From: Romanomermis culicivorax
Taxonomy: Eukaryota; Nematoda; Enoplea; Mermithida; Mermithidae
Length of the DNA: 64,000 bases
Assembly: GCA_963922205.1 (NCBI GenBank)
Contig: CAWUHX010000114.1
Coordinates: 558,001-622,000 of the forward strand
Reading direction: 5' to 3'
Positions within the stretch are counted from its first letter, which is position 1. Each line of letters starts with the position of its first letter. Positions 11,568-23,200 of the stretch are shown one piece after another. The position numbers and the translations under genes were made by a program. Under the pieces are notes generated by a model that saw only the letters and a program-made list of their open reading frames with translations, searched no databases and was not told the DNA's origin.

Positions 11568-11915
11568 CATGGCTACCATCATGCACGTGGGGGTTTGGGG
11601 GGTTTTTACCCCCAGCAGACTTTGATTGATCCCCAACAGATTCTTGCTGACCCCCAGCAGGTTTGACTCCCCCCCCCCCAATGATTGAGAAGATGACGAA
11701 GGAAAATGAGCAAGAGAAAAGAGAAAGTCATCATGAAAATGGAAATGATGCTTTAGTTCAACAATTTTTTTCTAAACAAAGTATACTTGATTCCAAAAAA
11801 GGAACATAAAAACTCTAGACCTTTTTTCGTTATCAAGAATGAAAAAAATTGTCTATTCCATCCCCTATCCTGGCTGACCCCTAACAAAATTTATATGCTG
11901 TGCATGTGGCTACGC
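11568..11915. repeat. Possible small inverted-repeat element with CCCCCAGCAG words
   Basis: CCCCCAGCAG or a close variant occurs three times in about 80 bases (11608-11670). A GCATGTGGCTAC stretch near 11903-11914 partly mirrors GGCTACCATCATGCACGTGG near 11570. No coding capacity is present. The ends are weak, so the element call is tentative. Confidence 0.3.
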
Positions 11916-12007
11916 ATTTAGCGCAGTCGAAAAGCGTAGAGCACAGCTATGATGCTAAATCCTGCAGCAAATGATTCCAATCGAACAATTCAATAGATTG
12001 TTCACCT

Positions 12008-12200
12008 TTAGGGTTTATTCTGAAATGACCGATGCAGCTATCTCATGAATTAAGTTCAACACAAAAAAATATGTTTATTACTGTAATCGATGAAAAGAAT
12101 TTTTTCTTGTCTGAGCGGCAAAGATGAAAAATCAAAAATTCCAATCAATAACCTGTTAAAAGGTTAAAATTTGTCGAGTAGTTCTCAAGTGTCGACACAG
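12008..12200 (-). repeat. Dispersed repeat family F (GTCGACAC end)
   Basis: Related about 150-190-base sequences occur at 30086-30245, 38540-38705 and, inverted, 38860-39005. Shared landmarks are GTGTCGACA, TTGCCGCTCA, CAGTAATAA and a GATCGCTG-type block. The family is non-coding and looks like an old MITE. Confidence 0.5.
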
Positions 12201-12280
12201 TTATATCCAACTCAAAAATGGAGGAACTTTTTTGTTATGATTTTGGCCTTCCCATTGTCGCAAAGAAATTCAGAAATTTG

Positions 12281-15200
12281 TGTACAATAAATTTAGCTGC
12301 GTAAAAATTGTGTGCCAAGTTTTTTTTCTACCGATTTTATTAGGCAAGCAATACAACTACAAATATACACAATTTTTTCAGACACAAAAACGAAAAGAAC
12401 TTTATAAACTACAACTTACTTCTGAGGCCTGGCACAATGGCCATTTACCCAAATCTTAGGTCTAATTTTTAATTTAACTGTTGATGATGTCTTCGATAAA
12501 TTGTTTCTCAATGGAGCAGGTTCCTAGTGTTTTTAAGAAACAGCATAGATGATTTTTGAAATAGTTGCAAGTCAGATTTTTCCCAGCTCTTCTTATTTTG
12601 TAAATATGAAATTTAGTGAATATCATGAAAATGTTTAGTGTGTTTCTCTTTATTTTGTCTATATTAATTGAACCTAGAATGAAATCGAGTTCATTTATTT
12701 TAAAATTTGGTTGCATGGTTATCTGTATTTTCACCTCTAAATCTGTTAAGAATATTTTAACAATTGCACATTCATATAATGTATGAGCAATGTCATCCTT
12801 CACATCACAGTGAGTGCATAGTCCAGATCTTTGGATTTTGTATTTGGCAAGCAAATATGGCGTAATTAGTATGTTGTGTAATACTTTGAATTGAAATTGC
12901 TTGTATTTATTCCCGATTTCCAACTCATGCAATGTTTTCCATGATTCTTTGAGTCGTTTTTCAGAAGATATCTTAAATCTATCCATTCAAGCTATATCCC
13001 CTTTCGGTGCATTGTCGCCCATTTAACATATGCATTTTTATGTCATTCAAATGTTTTGTATCAAAATTTTGTGGGACAGATTCATTCTCATTCCAGTGTA
13101 TTTCATAGTTTTTTATCAAAGTTTTCCAAGTTTTTGGAATTGCATAAGCTATTCGAACATCCTGCTTCTTTCAAAAGATCATGTGACTTAATAGACCCTG
13201 TATCATCTAGCCAATGACACAAATAGTTGAAATTTGTCTGATGAAGAGAGTGTAAAAAAACAGATTTTTTGTTTACCAAAATGTGTCTATTGTTATTTAT
13301 CTTCTGTGAGATTTCAATTTCATATATGTTACTGGTTGGAATATTGTGTATCGAATCTAAGATATGTTTGTAGAATAGTGGAATTTTAATATTTAGTCTA
13401 TCTGAACAAAAGTTTGATTGAATTAGTTCAGGGAAACCTCCTATTCTGTCAAAACGTAATGTTCCAGCCTTATTCCATTTGCCAGGAGAGTTTAGTAGTC
13501 GCCCAATCCATTTGGCTTTTAATGATGCAACCCCTATTTCGATATCAGGGAGTTTTATTCCTCCATTTTCATGATTTTGCATTAAGACTGTTGATTTTAT
13601 TTTTGGCGTTGAGCCGTTCCACAAGAAGTTTTGTTGCATTTGTTTCAGGCGCTTGATAAGGTTTTTATCTACAGGCAAATTTATAAAGCTATAGTTTAGT
13701 TTTGACATTATCAAGTAATTCCAAACTGTTATTTTTCCATAAAATGTTAGACCTCTCATTTGCCATATGTTACATTCTTTCTGACATATCTTGATTTTTT
13801 CTGTAAAGTTTTTTGCAGTCATGTGAACAGTGTTATATGAAAAATGTATTCCTAGTATTTTTATTATGTCTGTTACATTGCACGTGCCTATTTTATTTGT
13901 CTTCGACCACTTTTCTCCTAATCCGAGAATCTGTGTTTTTTTAAGATTGACATGTAAACCTGATGCATGGGAGTATTCTTTTAGTATTTTTGATGCATTT
14001 TGTATATCTTGTTCATCATGTGCCAGCAGTGTAGTATCATCTGCATACACAGATACCTTATGAGTCTCGTGACGGACCCCCTGTGAAAGTTTAAATCTTT
14101 TTGTTGCAAAGCCTGAGTTTAAGACTACAGCTTCTGCTCCATTGTACTGTGTATTGATCCATCTACAGAATTTTTCTCCCAGATTGAAGTGCTTTAAAGC
14201 ATTTATCATAAAGTTTCTATCAAGTGAATCAAAGGCTTTCTCGATATCAAGTGATACTAAATAGCCAGCTTTTAAGGTTTTTTATAGTGCTCTATTATGT
14301 CTTGGAGATATGGTATATTCTCCCCAATGTATCTGTTTGGCATGAAACCGTTTTGATCTCCGTGTATGATTTTGCCTAGTCGACTTTTTAACCTTGTGGC
14401 AAGTACTTTCGCCAATATTTTGTAATCCACATTTAACAGTGATATTGGTCTCCAGTTTGCTAAGTCTGACGTATCCTTTTCTGGTTTAGGTAAGAGAGTA
14501 ATAATGCTTCTACGTTGAGAGTCAGACATGATACCAGTTTCTAGATTATAATTCAGGCAACTGATTAGTGGATTTTTGACTAGCTCCCAGTAGGTTTTGT
14601 AAAATTCTACAATTGACCCATCATTTCGTGGAGATTTCTCATTTTTCATTGTTTTTAGCAAATTTTTATATTCATTTTCGGATATATTTTGCTCCAAATA
14701 TTTATTGTTTTCTTCATCCAGTTTTGTGTATTCTATTTGCGCAACATTTTGGAAAAATTCATGCTGGAATTTAATTTTGTCATTTTTCTGTCCATACAGG
14801 CTACTGTAAAATTGGTAGATCTCAAGCAGTATTTTTGATGGGTCTGTGATGGTGTTACTCTTTGCCCCATGAAGACTAGTAATGCTTTTCCTATTGTAGT
14901 TTCTTTTTTCCATATTTAGAAAATATTTGCTTGGTTTTTCTCCCATTGTATTCCATCTGAGTTTTGTTTTTTCCATAGAAAATGCAATTTTTTTATCCAT
15001 GATTGTATTTAGCTCAGTTAAAACTAAGTTTTACCGGAATTTTTCATCTTCATTTTCAAAATTATCCAATTTCCCTGCAGTTCTTGTAATTCTGTCCTGA
15101 GTTCATTTTCTCGGGTTTTTTTTTTGGTTTTGGCAACTTCTTTAGAATAAGCTATTGTACAGCTTTTTATCTTGTATTTTACATATTCCCAGATTTTTGA

Positions 15201-16191
15201 TGCATCTGAAAGAATATCTTTGTATTCTTCTATTGAATTTTTTATTGTATCAGATATGAGCCTACTGTATTTTTCATCTGTAATTAGTGAATTATTAAAG
15301 TGCCAGAAACCTGGTCCTTTTTTTTGAATCGATTTCCAATTAGTTTGAAGGTTATGGCCTTGTGGTCTGAAGGAAGACCACTGATTATGTTTCATTCCTT
15401 CACCTGGCCTATGATTTCCTCAGAGGCGAAAAAGTAATTAAGTCTACACCTAACGTTTCATTTAGGTTGGTACCATGTGTACCTTTTTCTCAATGGATTT
15501 TCTCTTCTAAAGGTGTCCACTAGGTCTAAAGCTGATGTGTACTCTAAAAACGTATTAACCGACTTCGTTTTGTGACTTCTGATGCTACCTCCTTGTTTGT
15601 CTAAGTTCTCGTCTACTGTCTTGTTGAAGTCTCCACCCATAATGACTGGCGAATTATCTTTGTTGAAACTTTTTAGCTGATGAAAGAGATCTTCAAAAAA
15701 TGGTAACTGTTCTTTCTCATGGACTGGGGCGTAAACATTTATTAAAATAAACTTATAATCTGATAATTTAAGTTCAAGGAATATGTATCTGCGCTCTTGA
15801 TCCTTTTTCAAGGCTATGACCTCCTGTGAGCACTGATTGTTTAGAAGTATGGCAACTGCTTCAGAATTGCTCCTTCCACGTGAAAAAAAGATCGAGTTTG
15901 TGCTTTTGCAATTTGAAATTTCGTTAACTATATGTGTTTCTTGCAAAAATATAACATCTGCATGATTCTTCTTTGCATATGTAATAATATGTTTTCACTT
16001 TACCTCAGGTATTATAGATTTACAATTTAGTGACAAAAAAGATAAGTTATAGGACATAAAAAAAGGCATCTGTGCTGGGCTTTGTGTTATTCTAACTTTG
16101 TTTGTGTGAAAAGTTACCAAAATTTGACTAGATATCAAGAGATTTTTGTACAATAAATTTAGCTGCGTAAAAATTGTGTGCCAAGTTTTTT
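12281..16191 (-). mobile_element. L1/Tx1-like LINE with a 45-bp target duplication
   Basis: The minus-strand body (12326-16146) is flanked by a perfect 45-base direct repeat: 12281-12325 and 16147-16191, both starting TGTACAATAAATTTAGC. This is what target-primed reverse transcription leaves behind, though 45 bases is long. The body encodes, in order, an endonuclease, a reverse transcriptase and a C-terminal Cys/His region, all broken by stops and deletions. No clear ORF1 is seen, so the copy is probably 5'-truncated near the start of ORF2. Confidence 0.85.
12474..16069 (-). pseudogene. LINE ORF2: endonuclease plus reverse transcriptase, decayed
   Basis: Reading from 16069 down: an AP-endonuclease-like domain with LSLNCKS near its start, a QETH motif, NVYAP and GGDFN (about 16050-15458); a linker; reverse transcriptase blocks with WRPISLLNVDYKILAKVLA and GDQNGFM (15000-14272); the catalytic YADD (14209-13103); then a tail with GLCTHCDVKDDIAHTLYEC, a Cys/His motif usual in L1/Tx1-type elements (12986-12474). 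Defects include in-frame stops after EVK and after YQPK, frame breaks near 15000 and 14270, and an in-frame deletion between SQGVR and the YADD block. It is inactive. Confidence 0.85.
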
Positions 16192-16403
16192 GATTGTTTC
16201 TGCGTCTAGCATTTGAATACCTTGGAGCAACGACTTGTTGTGTGACATTTTTACCAAAATGGAATTATGTACAGTTTTGACCTCATCAATACATGAAATT
16301 TGACATAGTAAACATCATACACGAAAACGCAACATTGACAAAGTTACCTAGAGTATAAAGGTGCTATGTCAGGTATAATGTTACAACGTGTTATGTACAA
16401 TTT

Positions 16404-17645
16404 TTGGACAAAAAGGTGTTATGTGCGCAAAACTCGTGCCGGTGACAAAACACTATATTACATTTAATTTCCACACATTTCACATTATTTTTGTACAACT
16501 TTTGGTGAACAGTTGGGCATTTTTGTTGAAAAAAACATCCGATGATGAATTATTGCCTTTACTAAAAAAGCCAGCCATTTGGCTGAACATGACAAAGTGA
16601 CAAATCGCAGAACTGGAAATGTTCACAGTGCGGATGAATATCGGTATATTATTCGAAACAGCAAAAATCACAATCAGTTTTTGGTTCAAAATAGTTGTGG
16701 TGGTTTAATCTCAGCCAAGAAATATTGCCTGTTGCAAGGTGCTTAGACAAAAGGGTTAAAGATGGTAATGGTGAGAAAATTCAATTTGATCATATTCATT
16801 GGCTGCGTAATTGTTTGAATATTCCTATTGAAAGACTGGAAGCAAGTGAACATACAAGATCATTGTTCCATGTCCTCTATTTAATTCGTATCATCCCAGT
16901 AGATCGACCAATGATATAAGCATCATTTTTTAGACATAGAAATTCCAAGTAGGTCGCCTGTCCCAGTAAGTTAACCATCCCAGTAAGATGTCGATTACAC
17001 TGATAAAACTCACAAAGTTGATTACACTGATAAATCCAAAGTCCATGACAGTTTTATGATTCAAATTTGAAATATCAGATTGCTTTCAAGGTCTCGGGTT
17101 TGGGCTCAGGCTTATGTAAAAGAGATGTGCAGTCGACCTTCTGGAACAGGGGCCCTACTTGGATTGGTCGACTTACTGGGACAGTCAACCTAGTTGCACG
17201 CAATCATTCAAGTTGATATGAAGTTGATGCAGAAGGCACCCAGTCATCCTATTGGTGAAAAGGAAATTAAAGATTTAAAAAAATAGTTTAAATATATTCC
17301 AAGAGTATACCAAAGCCTCTATGAAGGCCTAATAGTTGGCGATGTTAATAGTGATAGCTCCAGTGGAGACGAATTTTAACTGTTCTCTTGGTTTTGAAAT
17401 ATATCTCATATGTGTGATTATTTTGCAGGTGTTACGCGATTGTGAGTGAATCTTATGATGCAACAGAGTGTTACTTCATCTGTTGGTCTGAAATTCTAGC
17501 GGTACATTTTCCATCTTATACTTCTGCTGTAACAGGAGTCAGTGTCAAGATATATCAAACGGGCAAAAAATGTCACATTTCTGACTTCATTTGCTATTTA
17601 CCCAAAAAGCACTTTTTGCTACATAACACCTTCTTGCCCCAATTT
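16404..17645. mobile_element. Decayed inverted-repeat DNA element
   Basis: AAAAGGTGTTATGTGCGCAA near 16411 is mirrored by TTGCTACATAACACCTTCTT near 17613-17632, giving an imperfect terminal inverted repeat. The interior has short broken frames (for example 16695-16919) with no domain I recognise. A smaller element is nested at 16951-17191. Ends and class are uncertain. Confidence 0.4.
16951..17191. repeat. 241-bp MITE
   Basis: The first 20 bases (AGGTCGCCTGTCCCAGTAAG) match the reverse complement of the last 20 at 18 of 20 positions. The element is non-coding and sits inside the older element at 16404-17645. Confidence 0.55.
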
Positions 17646-17699
17646 GGAAATGGTTCATCTGGACCACTGTGAGTCGGTGTATAGTCAAATCTTGTTGAC

Positions 17700-20269
17700 T
17701 GCCAAACTGCCCAGCGAAAATTAAAATTTGGTATGGGTGGACTCCAAACATTGACACAGATGAGCAACCGGTCTCACGTTTTTTCCACCTGGCAGTGAAT
17801 GTAATGCATCAGTCACTCCATTTAGTTGCCCACTTCATTTGGTAACCATTCCTATCACAGGTTTAATTGTGAACACGAGCAGGACACTATTCAATCGTAT
17901 GCAACAGGGTCCCCTAAAGTTTGGAGAGTATCCGTGATTGCCTAGCCTTACGATTTTATGAAATTTATATGAATTATAACCACGCTAATATAGTCAGTTC
18001 ATCCAACAGGCTGCTTTTTTATTTAGGGATATCGTTGTAGGTCACTTCTTAAACTAACAAAAACTGAGAATTTGATTTGATTGTGGTAAACCAGTGGTAT
18101 GCAACATGCAGACTGTAAACTTTGGGTTTCCTGCATATCGAAGCTACTTTAATGCTACTCCCAATATACGTTTTTCTCATTTCTTACACGCTCTCTATTT
18201 AGACTGCATTCTACTTTTTTAAATTTTAAAAATTTTTCTCTGTTTTCGTTGACGACTGCGTCAGAAACGAGCAAATGGTGATAAAAAGCAGCGATAAAAT
18301 TAGCGAAAATAATTTGTCGTTCCTGCTGCTTAAAATTTACGACAGATCGAAAAGTGTTCATTTTTCTTTTTTGCAAATTGCGCATTATTTATTCGAATCG
18401 TGAAAAATAAGGCAGTAGAAACGAAAATGACAGAATTACACTGAGGATTGAAAAAACCCAATTATACCAACAGTAGGTACTGCTGATTGTCGTCTTGCAA
18501 ATAGTTTTTGCATGTCAGCATAAATTTTTGTATGTCGTACCATAGCTTTATCGGGTTAAAAAGTTTTGATTACCATCAGCTGTATCTGCTGTGCTTTCTG
18601 GAAAGTAAATATCACATTAGCCAAGCATGTTTGAATCTGGTATTCAGTTTTATAGTCTATTTTTCCTAAGATGTTCCTAAATAAAGAAAGTGGAAAGCAA
18701 GTAGTATTCATATTTTCGCCATTTTATGATGAATAATTTGTTTTCAAGCGGAAAGTCCTACTGTAAGAGATCTATGTTAACGACTTTGACGACCATACTG
18801 GTTTTTGTCACTTTTCAATTGGAATAATTTAAAAAAAAACAGATTATAGAATCAGAAAATTCGGGCGATTTTGTAGCTACAGTAATAGAGTATGTGAATG
18901 AGCACAACTAATCAGTTATACTCCGGAGAAATATGTAAATGATAACAAATGCTGTACTGCCTAGGGACTGAAATGAAAAGTTTTAACATAAGTTCTGGAA
19001 GATCCCATGGTGCAATGATGTTGGACGACAACATGCATGATCATTTCACTAATGAATGGAGATCAAAAAGAGGAGCGAATCCATCCGGAAGCAAGATGCC
19101 AACCGAGTCAAACCAAAGGACACATGACGTAAAAATCACTAATGCTTTTTGAAATCAAGACAATTTTGTCACTTGCGATTTTTTGTTTCTTTGCAAGTTG
19201 TGTAGAATATCACTTTCGCTACCCACACGGATTCTATAGTGACGTATAATTCTGCTGTTCTTTTTTCAATTCTCGTTTGCATGTTTTCTCTCCATCCGGC
19301 ACAATCTCGTTGTCACTCACTTTTTCTCCATCGCGTTTGTTTTCGAAAATTTTCGAATTTCGCCCCTCAGGTGACGTTATACTTGTATTTGCGTTATTCC
19401 ACTCATTCCATGATACTTTTCGGTAAAAATCTTGCCTCTCTCAACTCCATAAGAAGCTAAATTCTAAAAAGCTTAAATATTTTTCCCACTATAGTTGCTA
19501 GTGTTTTCCAACTTTTGGTCGAATTTTCTCGGGATGGAGGCGGAAAGCAGGAAAAAAATTAAATGGCCTCGATTATTATTTTGCCAGTTTAGTCTCCAAG
19601 TGAAGAATGTTACCATTCCTTTGGCTCTAGTAGAAAGAATATAGAATATTATATAACCTTCAACGTGTTTTTTGGCCTGAGAATCTTATGCAAAGTCCAA
19701 CATTATGTGTCTTCGGAGAACTTGGATTGAATACTACTTTTTAGTCTGGATGATGCACACACATTAACCTGCCGGGAAAAGCAGGGGATAAATTTAACAA
19801 GCTAAAAAAATTCTTTATTTCTATCCCTTTTTAAGAATATCAATAAAAAATGAGAAAATCTTCTTTTTTGCCCGACTAAAAAATTTGACGTAGAAGGGCG
19901 TGCTAAATTCATAAATAATGTGAAATTTCTTCCACATTTAGCTTATCCTCTTCCTTATATCTGGGCTTTCGGAACATCCTGTCGCTTAAAACTTTCAGAA
20001 ACCTAGTCGAGCATCTGGTATTCTATGCCATTACATCTTGTACAAGTCACGTGGTGCATATGGAATCAGTTCATAAATAACTATGATTTGTCGAGGAAAC
20101 TTGATTAATGTTGATGATTTTCCGACTTTTGTTCCAGCGAATTTTTTCCTACAATATTAGTAGTCGGAACGATTCGCTGATTCTTTAGCTTATTAATATC
20201 GCTCTAATTTGACTTTAGTAGAATATATTGAATTCTTTAGAATTTTCCTATCGAAATTGAAACGTAAAA
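17700..20269. other. Mostly unassigned region upstream of the 20270 gene
   Basis: A copy of the ATAGTCT-type MITE begins near 18648. The block at about 19240-19440 is richer in GC than its surroundings and could include a promoter or an untranslated exon of the downstream gene, but no splice-consistent coding exon joins it. The frames at 18949-19152 and 19239-19460 have no recognisable domain. Confidence 0.3.
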
Positions 20270-23200
20270 ATGTCGGAATCGGCGCCCGAAGGACAATTAA
20301 ACGGAGAACCAATTTCAGGTGATACCAGGATTTGAAACTTTCTGAGTTTGAAGCATCCCCTAAGGATAGCAGTGCTCCTCCCACTTACATATGTGATTAA
20401 AAAAAAAATCGTGCTCGGGCAGCATTTGGAGCACCCGTCATACTAGACATCAGTAGCTCATTCACAAAGTAAACAATCAGTGCTTGACTTTTCTGCATTC
20501 TAAATCAAATTTAATTGACACAAAGTTATTGAATTTTTTCACATTACGTAAGTTGGAAGAAATTCAAAGAGTGACTTCACAACGTCAAAATCCGCTCATC
20601 AGTATCTTATCTGTTGAGATTAAAAAATTTGTTTTTCCAGTGTTGCGGATCACTAAAATCACCAGAGTTCGTACGGACCTCAAAGTTTATCTACTGTTCA
20701 ATTTGAGTATTAGTTTCAAACACAAAATTTGATTTTTTAAAACTATTTCAAATTGTTCAGTAATCCATATGAGCACTACAGTCTTTTTTTCTTGAAATTC
20801 GTTTGAATGGTAAGTAAGTACTGTTTCATACGACTTTTTACTAAGCCATTTGACATAAAATGGGATGAAACTGCAAGTTTTTGGGCATGCTGAACTAATC
20901 TTTAGCAATTTTTTGAGTGCGTAATTTCAATCTCGAAGGTGGAAACATTTTATAGAACAGACTATGGAATATATCTATTGTTTCTGGAAAAACGGAGTCG
21001 TATCTGGAAACCCGGATATCATCGATAGATAAGGGTCAGGGTGAATAAAAACTTCTCAAAATTTTTTGCAATGCTGCAGCTAAGTCAAGCTAAAATTCCT
21101 GAGTTGAAAAATGGTCTATCTATATTAGATCCTCATTAAAAAAATTCATGAACATGGCTACAGTAGTTGTTCAGCAATATTTACGTGCAGTAAACAACCC
21201 TGCTTCTTTATGTCAATTTTAACTGCATTGCCTGAAAACCAAGATCAGCAATATTCGACTTACATCGTCAACAGGATAAAAAAGTAAAAAAGATTCGGAA
21301 ACAGTAAGATCAACTGGGCTTAATAGCGAACCATAGTTACTAAGTTAACGGATTGATGAGAATGTTCTTTGTAAACAGGTTCTCAGAAATCTCATGGCGG
21401 ATTAAATTCACTTATTTAAAATTGAACACATGAACAATGTTTTAATCGAAGTTTTCAACATGCCAAATTGTACCAAAAGAATGTATAATCTAAGAAAGAT
21501 AGTGGCTCTGCACTCCGCAGTAATAGGCCTCCTTGGCCTATGTGTTGGATTTCGAACATAAAAAGATATATATTTTATTAATTTATATTTATTAATTTTT
21601 ATTTTCATTTATTAATTTAGTAAGATATTTATTAATTTAGTAATTGTGACAATGAATACAACAAACGGTTCATGAACGGCAGCATTTGTATCATCCACAA
21701 ACATGCACGACAGGAAATTTTCTGAGGTGTGTGCCTTGCAAAATTCATAAAGTTGTTAATTTTTGCATTTTCTTTACCCTTTTGCCACTATTCTAGAAAT
21801 CTGCGGATCGGATGACTGTTTTAGAAAGTTCTGGCAAAAGATATTTTCGGCTGCAGAAGTAAACCTATGTGAAGTAATGAAATTGGTCCTTTTTTAATTT
21901 TGATAACTTTGAGTGCCCGCCAAACTGAAGGTTCCGAAACATGAAAAATTTGTGCTGTCATCACAATCCCTTCATGTTCAGATGCTCCCACTAATCCCAC
22001 CGAGGAAGCGACCGTCACCGAGGCGCTTGTAGAAGAATCAGCTTCGGTGCCAATCGGTGATATCGAGGTCGAAGCTGAAATGGTGGTTAAAAAAGTCGAA
22101 GTTCTCTTGGATTCTTTGAACAACAACAATAACGAAGAAAGTGTCCTCTCTACAGATCAAACGCCTCTGTCGCCACCCGAAACCAAAACCGAAGAGCCGA
22201 CTCCGCTGCCGACGGCCACTGGTGCTCCTCAAGACGATCGCACCGAAGACCAGGTCACCGAAATAATCGAAGATGATAAATTGGGGACCAAAGCTGCCGC
22301 AGCGGCTTTGAGCGCCCCCTCCTTGGAAGACGTGGCTAATTTGCCCGAAGACGAGACGTCCAAAGCGGAAGAACCGGTCTTACCCAATGTCGAAACCACG
22401 GCGCCGGTCGACGAAGAATCAGGAGTTATGAAACAGTTGGAAATCGTGTTGAAAGACGAAGCTTTGCTGACCGCGGGAGATAGTATTACTGTAGACAGTA
22501 TTTCGGATATGAAAACTGAATCTGTTCAAGATCAACTCAGTGCGGCCGTGGCTCAAGGGGAGTTGACCCTACCCGGCCAAGGCTCCACGGAAGTTTCGGT
22601 GTCAGAAGTGAGTCAAATTTTGGACGAAGTCACTGCGTCCGAAAATGTGGCTTCAGAGATAGGAAAGAAAATTTCGCTTTCTTTGAAGAGTGAAGAGCCG
22701 GCGCCTGAGCAAAAAAGTGAAGTTAGCGAAGAAATTAGCAAGAAGGTTTCAGTATCGAAAACTGAAAATTTGCCAGATGAAAGTCTTCCTAAAAAGGTTT
22801 CAAAAGTCGAAGAGGTGACATTAGAAAAAAAGCCCATCAAAAAGACATCGAGAGTCGGTGAAGAATCGGCATTGGAATCTAAACCAGAAGTTGACGAAGA
22901 AATTGCCAAAACAATTTCGGTTTCAAAAACTGAAAGTCTTACAGAAGAAAAACCGGTCAAAAAAACGTCGAAGTTCTTAGAATCGAGCGAAGAACCGAGC
23001 AAAAAGATTTCTGTTTCAAAAACCGAAGAAAAACCGGATAAAAAAGTATCGAAAGTTGAAGAAGCTGCATCGGAAGAAAAGGCGACCAAAAAATTTTCTA
23101 AGCCTGCAGAGACTGTCCCTGAAGCACCCTCCAAAAAAACCTCCAGCGCCTCCGTGCCTGAGGTCCCTGAAAAGAAGGTGTCAATGTCCCTCAAGAGTGA

